From T3Sed10-241 sp036796255 (GTDB lineage Bacteria > Bacteroidota > Bacteroidia > Flavobacteriales_D > Cryomorphaceae), in contig DAIRDH010000030.1 of the NCBI GenBank assembly GCA_036796255.1, positions 1 to 39,017 on the forward strand: a DNA stretch of 39,017 nucleotides. Reading direction: 5' to 3'. The translations under genes and the position numbers were made by a program. Below the pieces are notes generated by a model. The model was not told the origin of the DNA. It saw only the letters and a list, made by a program, of their open reading frames with translations, and did no database searches. Shown in pieces: positions 22,972-30,226 of this stretch; position 1 is the stretch's first letter; every line of letters begins with the position of its first letter.

Positions 22972-24204
22972 TCAGGCGCGCTCGGCTTTTGCCTTGGCAG
23001 TGGCTTTAAGCCAGCGCGGTAGCACCACGGCACCAATGAAGAGATAGGGATAATAACTGAAAAACCGCCACACCAATGCCAAAGCCGCTGCAAGGCCCAG
23101 TGGAATAAACTCACCCAGAAAGCCGGAAAATGCAAACTCAGCGACTCCAGAACTGCCCGGCGTGGGGCTGATCAACATGATGACCCACATTACCAGCTGC
23201 CGCGCATAGATCAACATATGGTCGCCAAAATTGCTCACCAAAGGATTGCCCGGATTTGCGAAAGCGAGGATAATGAAATTGACCACCCAATAGCGCGCAG
23301 TCCATGAAACAAAGGTAGCCCCGAAGGCTTTGGTCCAATATTTCAGTGGCTTGCCTTTTAGCTCGCGGCTTGTGGTGATGATGTCGTCACCCACTTCAAT
23401 CACCTGGTAGCGCCAGCGCCGCAAGATGGGCAAGCGAAACACCTGAAGCAGCAGATACTTGAGCGTGCGCGGTGCTGTGAAAATACCGGCCATGATAACC
23501 GTGGTCATCAGAAAAATGAATACATATCCGATCCAGAATATGCCCTGGGTGCCAAATGTGGTTCCAAAAAGGGTTTTCTGCATGCTCACCGGAAAAAGAT
23601 TGGAAGTACCCACTACAAGCAAGACCACAGCCACCATCACGATGTAAAAAAGCTCATCGAGCAAGGCCGATACCAACACTATGGCTGTACTCTTCCCAAG
23701 CTTTATGCCCTCCCGGTTCACAATAAACATGGCGATACCAGAACCTCCTACAATGCTGGGAGACAGTGCCGAGGCAAATTCCCAGAGCATAATAACCCTG
23801 AAACTTTGACGCCAGGAAAGCTCATAATCAGTGAGTACCCTGATGCGATACATGTATGCCAAATCGCGCATCACCATGCAGAGCAGCGCCATAAGCAACC
23901 AAATGGTGCTGTGCCAGCCCCAGTCTATATCGCCAAGGGTATCCTTGTAGGTCCTGATGCGGTGCGTACCGGCACAATTGCCAATGTACTGGAATTCATC
24001 CTCGTCGTTGAGGTTGGGTAGGTCGGTATCTGGATTGCCCTTCCAGATGTATTCGCCGCAAAGGCCATCATACACCTCTTCGAAGCGGGAGTCGTTGAGG
24101 TTGTTGATAAGCAGAAAAGAAGCCACCCCCAACCCTATAAGGATGGGCCAAAGTATACGCTTGGGACTCAGCTTCCTGATGATATCTTTCTCCTTGATGC
24201 TCAA
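22972..24204 (-). CDS. Flippase-like (lysylphosphatidylglycerol synthase TM region family) membrane protein
   Basis: The protein has 410 residues, with a short cytosolic N-terminus, a membrane helix near 17-34, an outer loop of about 60 residues and then seven or more further helices. The sequence SPTPGSSGVAEFAF near 345-358 is the conserved signature of the family that includes the flippase half of MprF (UPF0104, LPG_synthase_TM). Substrates are probably lipids, but no synthase domain is attached. No ATG fits the beginning: the frame closes at a TGA just upstream and the first usable start is TTG at 24204. That TTG overlaps the stop of a 17-codon frame beginning ATG at 24254. Either translation is coupled to that small frame, or a single-base error has split a longer N-terminus. 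Confidence 0.82.
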   Translation of the reverse strand: MSIKEKDIIRKLSPKRILWPILIGLGVASFLLINNLNDSRFEEVYDGLCGEYIWKGNPDTDLPNLNDEDEFQYIGNCAGTHRIRTYKDTLGDIDWGWHSTIWLLMALLCMVMRDLAYMYRIRVLTDYELSWRQSFRVIMLWEFASALSPSIVGGSGIAMFIVNREGIKLGKSTAIVLVSALLDELFYIVMVAVVLLVVGTSNLFPVSMQKTLFGTTFGTQGIFWIGYVFIFLMTTVIMAGIFTAPRTLKYLLLQVFRLPILRRWRYQVIEVGDDIITTSRELKGKPLKYWTKAFGATFVSWTARYWVVNFIILAFANPGNPLVSNFGDHMLIYARQLVMWVIMLISPTPGSSGVAEFAFSGFLGEFIPLGLAAALALVWRFFSYYPYLFIGAVVLPRWLKATAKAKAERA

Positions 24205-24254
24205 CTTAGTTTGGCTTCCTCAACGGCTTTTATCAAATTTGCAACTGCCTTCAT
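24201..24254 (-). CDS. Possible 17-residue leader peptide, or detached N-terminus, of the flippase-like gene
   Basis: The minus strand reads ATG at 24254 through TGA at 24201 and encodes MKAVANLIKAVEEAKLS. Its stop overlaps the TTG start of the flippase-like gene. An exact TAATTTTG promoter element ends 9 nt before this ATG, so the message would have almost no leader. It may be a coupling frame, or the true N-terminus separated by a one-base frameshift. Nothing else supports a free peptide. Confidence 0.35.
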   Translation of the reverse strand: MKAVANLIKAVEEAKLS

Positions 24255-24262
24255 TCAAATCA

Positions 24263-24270
24263 CAAAATTA
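24263..24270 (-). promoter_or_regulatory. -7 promoter element of the flippase-like gene
   Basis: The minus strand reads TAATTTTG, an exact TAnnTTTG, ending 9 nt upstream of the ATG at 24254. No TTG is found at the -33 distance. The element lies in the 86-nt divergent region shared with the ArsC-like gene. Confidence 0.4.
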
Positions 24271-24290
24271 GTCCAAAGCAAGCGTAAGCC

Positions 24291-24635
24291 ATGAAGAAAT
24301 TCTATTATCTCGAAACCTGTAGCACCTGCAAGCGCATAATGACCGAACTCCAGCTGCCCAAAGAGATTGAATTGCGGGAAATCAAATCGAAAGGCCTCAC
24401 TGACGCCGAGGTAGACGGCCTTGCGGCAAAAGCGGGCTCATACGAAGCCATTTTTAGCAAGCGCGCAATGAAATTCCGCTCGCTCGGGCTGCACGATATG
24501 GAGCTCACAGAAAAAGATTACCGCCATTACATGCTGGAAGATTACACCTTCCTAAAGCGCCCAGTGATGGAAACCGACAAGCAGGTAGTAGCCGGAAACA
24601 GCAAAAAAGCGGTGGAAGAAATGAAAACCTTGTAA
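24291..24635 (+). CDS. ArsC/Spx-family thioredoxin-fold protein
   Basis: The protein has 114 residues, the normal size for the ArsC/Spx/YffB family. It begins KKFYYLETCSTCKR with a CxxC-type pair Cys10/Cys13 in the thioredoxin-fold position. It continues with the family pattern LREIKSKGLTDAEVDGLA and ends with TFLKRPVMETDKQVVAG, similar to the FLKRPV and TLIKRPV segment of the family. These proteins are either glutathione- or thioredoxin-dependent arsenate reductases or relatives of unclear role. With no arsenic genes nearby, I would not call it an arsenate reductase. It is divergent from the flippase-like gene. Confidence 0.8.
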   Translation: MKKFYYLETCSTCKRIMTELQLPKEIELREIKSKGLTDAEVDGLAAKAGSYEAIFSKRAMKFRSLGLHDMELTEKDYRHYMLEDYTFLKRPVMETDKQVVAGNSKKAVEEMKTL

Positions 24636-24711
24636 ACCTTTGCCTGCGAAAAGTGCAAGTGCCGGGCATATCAGCCAAGGTTCATTACCTTAGCAGGCTC
24701 AATAACACACC

Positions 24712-25587
24712 ATGCTCGAATCCATGACCGGTTTCGGCAAAGCTGCGGCTAGCTTTGGCGACAAAAAGATTACAGTCGAAATCAAATCGCTCAACAGCAA
24801 GCAATTTGACCTATCAATGAAGCTGCCTTCCCTGTACCGGGAAAAAGAACTAGGCCTGCGCAATGTGCTTGCCGGCATTTTGGTGCGCGGCAAGGTAGAC
24901 CTGCTGGTGTACACCGAGCAGGCCGATGCAGAGAAGCGGGCCAGCATCAACCAACAACTGGCCCTCTCCTACCTCAAAGAGATCAAAGCCTTGGCCCATG
25001 CCGGCGATATTGAAGTCGGCGAATCGGTGATCAACACCCTGCTCAACATGCCGGAAGTACTCCAAACCGAACGCCCTGAACTCAGCGAAGCGGAGTATCA
25101 GGTGCTCGAAGCCGCAGTGCGTGAAGCGGCTGAAGCATTGCTCAGCTTTCGCCGAAATGAAGGCGCGCGGCTCTCTGAAGACATCGGTATGCGGGTGCGC
25201 AACATCGAGTCACTGCGCATTGGCGTCGAGGATTTTCTCGAGGAGCGCATCCAGCATGTGCGCGACCGCATCGAGAAAAACATTGCCGATGTGCTCTCCA
25301 ACGAGGAGATAGACCGCAACCGCATGGAGCAGGAAATCATTTACTACCTCGAAAAACTGGACATTACTGAGGAGCACACCCGTCTCAAAGGCCACTGTGA
25401 CTTCTTTCTCGAAACCATGGAAGCCTCCGAAGCGCCGGGCAAAAAGCTCGGATTCATTTCCCAGGAAATGGGCCGCGAGATCAACACCATGGGCTCAAAA
25501 GCCAACCATGTTGGTATACAGCGCCTCGTGGTGCAAATGAAGGATGAGCTCGAAAAGATCAAAGAACAACTCCTCAACATCAATTAG
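24712..25587 (+). CDS. yicC: YicC-family endoribonuclease
   Basis: The protein has 291 residues, close to E. coli YicC (287). The N-terminal YicC-like domain begins MLESMTGFGKAAASFGDK and includes EIKSLNSKQFDL. The C-terminal conserved block reads RLKGHCDFFLETMEASEAPG then KKLGFISQEMGREINTMGSK. YicC of E. coli has been described as an RNase that assists small-RNA decay. It is followed one base later by gmk, and gmk overlaps nadD, so the three form one operon. A near-consensus TACCTTAG lies at 24686-24693, 18 nt upstream of the ATG. Confidence 0.93.
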   Translation: MLESMTGFGKAAASFGDKKITVEIKSLNSKQFDLSMKLPSLYREKELGLRNVLAGILVRGKVDLLVYTEQADAEKRASINQQLALSYLKEIKALAHAGDIEVGESVINTLLNMPEVLQTERPELSEAEYQVLEAAVREAAEALLSFRRNEGARLSEDIGMRVRNIESLRIGVEDFLEERIQHVRDRIEKNIADVLSNEEIDRNRMEQEIIYYLEKLDITEEHTRLKGHCDFFLETMEASEAPGKKLGFISQEMGREINTMGSKANHVGIQRLVVQMKDELEKIKEQLLNIN

Positions 25588-25588
25588 C

Positions 25589-26167
25589 ATGGCAGGCAAG
25601 CAGGAGGGCAAGTGCATCATCATTTCCGCCCCGTCAGGCTCAGGCAAAACCACCATTGTGAAGGAAGTTTTGAAAGCCATTCCTGAGCTTCAATTCTCTG
25701 TATCTGCCACTTCGCGCAGCCCCAGGGCCAATGAGCGCAATGGCGTAGACTACTATTACCTCAGCGCTGAGGCCTTTCGGCAAAAGATAGCAGCGGGCGA
25801 TTTCCTGGAATGGGAAGAAGTGTATCCGGGCCAGTTTTACGGAAGTTTAAAAAGTGAACTCACCCGCATCTGGAGCCAGGGCCATCACGTCATCTTCGAC
25901 CTCGATGTGGAAGGCGGCGCGAAGCTCAACAAATATTTCGGCGACAAGGCTCTCGCCATTTTTATTCAGGCCCCCAGCATAGAGGCACTTGAGGAGCGCC
26001 TGCGCAACAGGCATACCGAAAGCGAAGAGAGCTTGCAGATGCGCTTGGGCAAGGCCCGCTATGAACTCGAATTTCGCCCCCATTTCGACCGCACTGTTGT
26101 GAACGATAAGCTCGACCTCGCCTGTAAGGAGACGATACAGCTGGTAAGCGACTTCTTGAAAGCATGA
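25589..26167 (+). CDS. gmk: Guanylate kinase
   Basis: The protein has 192 residues from ATG 25589, one base after the yicC stop. An in-frame start at 25544 would lie inside yicC and adds no family sequence. The P-loop is APSGSGKTT (residues 14-22). The GMP-binding segment reads SATSRSPRANERNGVDYYYL, and the lid and later segments follow (FLEWEEVYPGQFYGS, VIFDLDVEGG). It phosphorylates GMP to GDP with ATP in the cytoplasm. The stop overlaps the nadD start in ATGA, indicating translational coupling. Confidence 0.96.
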   Translation: MAGKQEGKCIIISAPSGSGKTTIVKEVLKAIPELQFSVSATSRSPRANERNGVDYYYLSAEAFRQKIAAGDFLEWEEVYPGQFYGSLKSELTRIWSQGHHVIFDLDVEGGAKLNKYFGDKALAIFIQAPSIEALEERLRNRHTESEESLQMRLGKARYELEFRPHFDRTVVNDKLDLACKETIQLVSDFLKA

Positions 26168-26772
26168 AAAAAGTAGGACTGTATTTCGGCACTTTCAACC
26201 CCATTCATGTGGGCCACCTCATCATTGCCAACCATATGGCCTACAATACGGAGCTCGATGAAGTATGGCTGGTGGTGTCGCCACAAAACCCGCTGAAAGA
26301 AAAAGCCGGCCTCCTCGCCGACTACCACCGACTCGCCCTGGTGCGCATCGCCATTGAAGACAACCTCAAGCTGCGTGCATCGGACGTGGAGTTCAGCCTG
26401 CCAAAACCATCCTACACGGTTGATACCCTGGTGTACCTGCGCGAAGCCCACCCCAATATTGAATTCAACCTCATTATGGGAGAGGACAACCTGCGCACCC
26501 TCCACAAATGGAAAAATTACGAAATATTGCTGCAGCACCACAAGATTTTCGTGTACCCCCGCGTGCTCACAGAGCAGGAGAAAGCCGAACTCAAAAGGCA
26601 CCGAAGCCCTGCCTCCACTTCCAGGCACCCCAGCATCATCCACATTGACGCCCCGGTAATGCGCGTGTCAGCGAGCTTTGTGCGCCGCAGCATTCAGGAA
26701 GGCAAGAGCGTGCGCTACCTCCTTACGGAAAAAGTGAGGGAATATGTAGAGGAGATGCATTTCTACAAATAG
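26164..26772 (+). CDS. nadD: Nicotinate-nucleotide adenylyltransferase
   Basis: The protein has 202 residues with the nucleotidyltransferase motif GTFNPIHVGHL (9-19). NPLKEKAGLLADYHRL is the segment that positions the substrate in NadD, and MGEDNLRTLHKWKNY follows. The C-terminal SASFVRRSI corresponds to the SSTxIR motif. It makes nicotinate adenine dinucleotide from nicotinate mononucleotide and ATP in NAD synthesis. The ATG overlaps the gmk stop by four bases. It is the last gene of the yicC-gmk-nadD set. Confidence 0.96.
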   Translation: MKKVGLYFGTFNPIHVGHLIIANHMAYNTELDEVWLVVSPQNPLKEKAGLLADYHRLALVRIAIEDNLKLRASDVEFSLPKPSYTVDTLVYLREAHPNIEFNLIMGEDNLRTLHKWKNYEILLQHHKIFVYPRVLTEQEKAELKRHRSPASTSRHPSIIHIDAPVMRVSASFVRRSIQEGKSVRYLLTEKVREYVEEMHFYK

Positions 26773-26827
26773 CAATCACACTGTTTATCTGATTTTTACA
26801 ATGGCCTAAGGCAGGTTGAAAAAGTTT

Positions 26828-26843
26828 TGGCACAGCGTTTGAT
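26828..26843 (+). promoter_or_regulatory. Sigma-54-like -24/-12 sequence
   Basis: TGGCACA-N4-TTGAT closely matches the sigma-54 consensus TGGCACR-N4-TTGCW except that the -12 GC reads GA, an important position. It lies 33 nt upstream of the small gene at 26877. No rpoN gene or activator is in the window, so this may be chance. Confidence 0.25.
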
Positions 26844-26876
26844 TTCAGCCACTCAAACCCATTAATACATTGAGCC

Positions 26877-27029
26877 ATGAACTTTGAAAAGACGTACCGA
26901 CAGGCGAGGGCACATGCCAAAAGCCTCATGCAGCAAGGACAAATAAGCGCTTATATCAAAGCTCTGCAAGACCTCAAAGATTTACAGTATTTGCGCGCCA
27001 TGGGCATGCGTGTGCAGCCCGTTCGCTAA
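26877..27029 (+). CDS. Small uncharacterised protein, 50 residues
   Basis: This short frame lies in the gap between nadD and the S4-domain gene. It begins ATG 26877 and ends TAA 27027-27029. The product starts MNFEKTYRQARAHAKSLMQQ, continues as a basic, amphipathic helical sequence rich in Gln, Leu and Ala, and ends GMRVQPVR. There is no signal peptide or membrane segment, so it is probably cytoplasmic. Codon choice resembles the neighbours, and it fills an otherwise empty 312-nt spacer. It is preceded by a sigma-54-like sequence. Function is unknown. Confidence 0.5.
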   Translation: MNFEKTYRQARAHAKSLMQQGQISAYIKALQDLKDLQYLRAMGMRVQPVR

Positions 27030-27049
27030 GTGAGATCCCCTGCACAACA

Positions 27050-27080
27050 TTGCACAAGCATACACTGAAGCTTACATTTG
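27050..27080 (+). promoter_or_regulatory. Complete -33/-7 promoter of the Hsp15-like gene
   Basis: TTG at 27050-27052, a 20-nt spacer and TACATTTG at 27073-27080 match the Bacteroidota consensus in sequence and spacing, the best match in the window. The ATG at 27085 is only 4 nt after it, so transcription would begin at or next to the start codon, giving a leaderless message. Confidence 0.6.
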
Positions 27081-27084
27081 TATC

Positions 27085-27459
27085 ATGGAAGCTTCAGTGC
27101 GTATTGATAAATTCATTTGGGCCGTGCGTTTTTACAAAACCCGCTCCATAGGCGCCGAAGCCGTGAAAAGCGAGCAAGTAATGCTCAATGGCGCTTTCGC
27201 CAAACCTTCATCAACCGTAAAGCCGGGCGACGAGCTCCGCATCAAGCGCAACCCTATATGGCGGAGCTACAAGGTGAAGGCCATGTTGAAAAACCGGGTC
27301 GCGGCTAAGCTGGTTCCCGATTTCCTTGAAGACATCACCCCAACAGAAGAGCTTGAAAAATTGGAGATGATGAAACTTATGCCCGGATTTGACCGCGAGA
27401 AAGGCAAGGGCCGGCCCACCAAAAAAGAACGCCGCGAACTCGATGACCTCGGTTGGTAA
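27085..27459 (+). CDS. S4-domain RNA-binding protein, Hsp15-like
   Basis: The protein has 124 residues. The S4 domain occupies about 3-60 and starts immediately (VRIDKFIWAVRFYKTRS), followed by VMLNGAFAKPSSTVKPGDEL, as in heat-shock protein 15 (HslR), which binds stalled 50S subunits carrying nascent chains. The C-terminus is charged and ends GKGRPTKKERRELDDLGW, the usual tail in this family. The domain starts within five residues of the ATG at 27085, and no later Met exists before residue 30, so this start is firm even though the promoter abuts it. The stop overlaps the next gene in TAATG. Confidence 0.88.
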   Translation: MEASVRIDKFIWAVRFYKTRSIGAEAVKSEQVMLNGAFAKPSSTVKPGDELRIKRNPIWRSYKVKAMLKNRVAAKLVPDFLEDITPTEELEKLEMMKLMPGFDREKGKGRPTKKERRELDDLGW

Positions 27460-27989
27460 TGTATACGCTCCAAGCCCTTACACCCCGGGATTTGCCCACC
27501 CTCTACAAGCTCGCCGAGCGCATTTGGCTACCCACCTTCGCGCCCCTGTTTACGGAAAGTGAACTTCAGGCCCTCTACAAAGGCATGTACAATGATGAAT
27601 TGCTCACAAATTGGATGGCGCAGGAAGGTTGCACGCTCTACTTCATTTGCCGTAAAGGCGAAGACAGCCATCAAGCACCTGAGCGACTCCTTGGCTATAT
27701 GGCGACCGAAATAAAATCCGACCACCTGAAGCTGGACAAAATCTATGTAGATCCCGGGCTGCAAGGCAAGGGCATAGGGCAGTGGTGCATGGCCCGGGTG
27801 GTTGAAATGGCCCTTCAACACGAATTACTAAAAGTAAGCCTCCGGGTAAACCGGGGCAACAGGCAAGCGATTTCTTTCTACCTCAAGTGGGGATTCGAAA
27901 TAGAAGCAGAAATTAATTTCCCCGCCCCAAATGGTTATGTGTACGAGGATTACATCATGACGTTCAACATTTCCCAGGCCCGCCCATAA
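27459..27989 (+). CDS. GNAT-family N-acetyltransferase
   Basis: The protein has 176 residues from ATG 27459, which overlaps the stop of the Hsp15-like gene by one base (TAATG); a TTG two codons earlier is less likely. The acetyl-CoA binding motif A reads IYVDPGLQGKGIGQW (about 92-106), followed by a typical motif B (VSLRVNRGNRQAISFYLKWGF, counted in two parts around residue 130-150). The end, VYEDYIMTF, closes the fold. The substrate cannot be read from sequence; spermidine, amino-sugar or protein N-terminal acetylation are all possible. Coupling to an RNA-binding stress protein is suggestive only. Confidence 0.85.
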   Translation: MYTLQALTPRDLPTLYKLAERIWLPTFAPLFTESELQALYKGMYNDELLTNWMAQEGCTLYFICRKGEDSHQAPERLLGYMATEIKSDHLKLDKIYVDPGLQGKGIGQWCMARVVEMALQHELLKVSLRVNRGNRQAISFYLKWGFEIEAEINFPAPNGYVYEDYIMTFNISQARP

Positions 27990-28040
27990 AGCCGCTGGAA
28001 CGCCCATCCCAAAAAGCTGTTAAATGCAGCAACTCCACCC

Positions 28041-28048
28041 TAAGTTTG
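28041..28048 (+). promoter_or_regulatory. -7 promoter element of the small exported protein gene
   Basis: TAAGTTTG is an exact TAnnTTTG. It lies 31 nt upstream of the ATG at 28080. A rare clear Shine-Dalgarno sequence, AGGAG at 28072-28076, also precedes this gene. Confidence 0.5.
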
Positions 28049-28079
28049 TCGTAATAAATAAACTACAAAACAGGAGACC

Positions 28080-28343
28080 ATGAAAAAGTCAACGCTCATC
28101 ATCGCACTGGTAGCCACCCTTGCCTCCTCAGCATGGGCTACCGAACCAGAAAAGAAAAATTCACTGGTGCAAACCCAGAAAACAGAAATTCTCTCGCCCG
28201 AGCTCGAGGAATTGTTTAAAAGCGACAGGCTAAGTGAGGCCATTGTACAGCCTACCTACACCGCCGCTGAACAAATCATTTTTACCGAGCAGGTGAAGCA
28301 ATTAAAACAATTGACGAACGTCAAAAAGAAGAAAATACACTGA
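28080..28343 (+). CDS. Small uncharacterised exported protein
   Basis: The protein has 87 residues with a clear signal peptide (MKKSTLIIALVATLASSAWA, cleavage near residue 20) and a mature part of about 67 charged, probably helical residues ending in a lysine run (NVKKKKIH). I do not recognise a family. The start is supported by AGGAG four bases upstream and by an exact -7 element at 28041-28048. The gene stands alone and ends 35 nt before a strong terminator, so it is probably transcribed by itself, possibly at a high level. Confidence 0.7.
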   Translation: MKKSTLIIALVATLASSAWATEPEKKNSLVQTQKTEILSPELEELFKSDRLSEAIVQPTYTAAEQIIFTEQVKQLKQLTNVKKKKIH

Positions 28344-28377
28344 TTCTTTCGCAACAAGATTCGGTTTACGTTGAACG

Positions 28378-28409
28378 AAAAGGACGGGCGAACGCGCCTG
28401 TCCTTTTTT
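28378..28409. terminator. Strong bidirectional intrinsic terminator
   Basis: A 13-bp stem (28378-28390 with 28395-28407, one G-T pair) closes on a 4-nt loop. It ends in six T on the plus strand and has a run of A before the stem that reads as T on the minus strand. It can stop transcription from both the small exported gene (plus) and the kinase-like gene (minus), which ends at 28418. Confidence 0.85.
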
Positions 28410-28417
28410 ATTTACCC

Positions 28418-29479
28418 TCAGGTGATAGGCCTCAGCTCCAGCTCAAGACAGAGGTTGATATGCTTGAAAAGCAGGCCTCCCATGGAGCGGATACGCAGAA
28501 AGCTGCGGTCCTTATGGTGCTCGGCGAGCTCGCGCCTCAGCACAGCGAGGTGGCGCTCCTCACTGATGGTGTCGCGGCGCATCACCTTGATAAGCCTGCG
28601 CAATTGGTAGCGGCTCGCACCCACCCGGCGGCGCATCAGTGAGTTTTCCTCATTCTGGTATTGGGTGAGGCTCTTTTCTCCCAGCCGTTTTAGCGCAAGC
28701 TCAACAAACTCAAAGTTTTCCTTAAAAAACTGAGGAAGGTAAATGTTCTTCCGCCCTTCATAACTCTGCTGGTCGAAGTCGATGGCGCGGATACGGTATT
28801 GCATCTGGTCGAAGTCGGGCGTCATTACGATAACGAAATTGTAGGAGCGCATATCCCCAAGCAGTCGCACAAAGCAGCGCTGGTTGAATTTAACAAATTC
28901 CTTGGCAAGGCGCACGAGGTTGTGCCCGGATTCGTCGATGTTCTCTTTCAAAAACTGATCACCCGGTATACCGGAAATGTGCTGTTCGACAAGTGTGCTC
29001 TCATTGGCGAGGTAAAAAACCTTGCTCGGTGAGAGCATTTCCTCCAGCTCAAGTCCATACACACGGCTGGCATCGGCACGCTTGATGTAGTAATAGTCGT
29101 AGTTGTCGTTGAGCAGGTTGCGAATCTTTACCCTAAAAGGATGCGAATTGCCAAAAAGGCAATAGTCCACCTGATCCACAATGAGGTGCTCCATGGCATT
29201 GTTTTCCAAATCGGCGGTGAGATTCACATAATTGCGAAGCAGGTTGGCATTGATCTCGCTCTGCTCCTGGGGGCTGTACATCACGCTGCGCCATAGGGTG
29301 TCTTTGCCTTTGTGATCGAGCACAGGGAAGGAAGTATCCCAACGCAGCAGGTCGGTATAGGTAAATCCGAAGTCGAAATACCGCTCATAGCGCTTCAGGT
29401 AGCTAAGCAATTCCCTGTTTATGGGATAATTGGGCTTTTTCTGGGTCATCATGTTCTGAAACTGGCGGTGCAAGTCCAT
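28418..29479 (-). CDS. Uncharacterised protein with protein-kinase-like fold signatures
   Basis: The protein has 353 residues with no signal peptide, and I do not recognise a named family. Several features recall the kinase/aminoglycoside phosphotransferase fold in the right order. A lysine lies in YYYIKRADA (Lys133). A hinge-like segment LVEQHISGIPGDQFL (163-177) follows. LLGDMRSYNFVIV has Asp209 and Asn214 at the five-residue spacing of the catalytic loop, and RAIDFDQQ (Asp234/Asp236) sits in the metal-binding position. A glycine-rich loop is not evident, and an Arg-rich helical tail follows (about 285-340). It could phosphorylate a small molecule or protein, or be a degenerate relative. 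It is a single gene ending at a strong terminator. The kinase reading is inference. Confidence 0.6.
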   Translation of the reverse strand: MDLHRQFQNMMTQKKPNYPINRELLSYLKRYERYFDFGFTYTDLLRWDTSFPVLDHKGKDTLWRSVMYSPQEQSEINANLLRNYVNLTADLENNAMEHLIVDQVDYCLFGNSHPFRVKIRNLLNDNYDYYYIKRADASRVYGLELEEMLSPSKVFYLANESTLVEQHISGIPGDQFLKENIDESGHNLVRLAKEFVKFNQRCFVRLLGDMRSYNFVIVMTPDFDQMQYRIRAIDFDQQSYEGRKNIYLPQFFKENFEFVELALKRLGEKSLTQYQNEENSLMRRRVGASRYQLRRLIKVMRRDTISEERHLAVLRRELAEHHKDRSFLRIRSMGGLLFKHINLCLELELRPIT

Positions 29480-29702
29480 GGTGCTTATTGTTCAGGTTTA
29501 CATTTGCCGCAAGGTATACAAAATGCAAGTAAGTGCTCAGCAATCAGGAACCCTTAACCTGGAATTTGCTAGCCCATACCTGGCTTAAACGAGTGCCATA
29601 CGGCGAAAGTGTGAGCACATTTGCGACCTCTGGCGTGGAAATTGGCTCTGGCATCTTCTTTGTTATGCTCCCGAATTGTATTTTAGCGCAAAACTAAAAG
29701 TG

Positions 29703-30200
29703 ATGAAGACCATATTCCCTGTTTCCTTTTTGATACTGCTTTTGCTGCAAGGATGCTCCTCTACTGAGCTTGATGATGGCTTTACAGCAAATTTGGAAAT
29801 GAGCGGAGACATGCTTTTTGAGGGATCCAACACCTTGCAAATGCAGTCGATCACCACACCAGAAGCGCTGGCCTCACATGTAGGCACTGAGGTAGGAAAT
29901 ATTAAAAAGGTGAGTGTGAAAAGCGCCCAATTTCAAATGTCGGCTGAGCACGCCGCGATCACTGAAAGCCTCTTGCTTCAAGTGGTAAGCGACAACAATG
30001 CGCTGCTTACTGTGGGCACACTCAGCCCGCTGACTGATCCAAATGCCCTCAGCTTAAGCCTGTCGGAAGATATGGACCTGCTGCCCTACCTCAAGGATAC
30101 CGGCTGCACCTGGGTGCTCGACCTCAACCTCAGCGAAGACTATATGGACGAACTCAATGCAAGTGGCACCCTGCAACTCAGCATTGCATACACGCCTTAA
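29703..30200 (+). CDS. Uncharacterised lipoprotein
   Basis: The protein has 165 residues from ATG 29703; an earlier ATG at 29676 would put nine extra residues before the signal. The signal peptide MKTIFPVSFLILLLLQGC contains a good lipobox (LLQGC, Cys18), so the product should be lipid-anchored. The mature domain (about 30-165) is probably beta-rich with alternating hydrophobic residues (LLLQVVSDNNALLTVGTLSP; WVLDLNLSEDYM) and ends LQLSIAYTP. No known family is recognised. The stop overlaps a possible start of the DUF2147 gene (TAATG), so the two are probably co-expressed envelope proteins. Confidence 0.65.
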   Translation: MKTIFPVSFLILLLLQGCSSTELDDGFTANLEMSGDMLFEGSNTLQMQSITTPEALASHVGTEVGNIKKVSVKSAQFQMSAEHAAITESLLLQVVSDNNALLTVGTLSPLTDPNALSLSLSEDMDLLPYLKDTGCTWVLDLNLSEDYMDELNASGTLQLSIAYTP

Positions 30201-30226
30201 TGAAACCCACATTAAATAAATTGATC

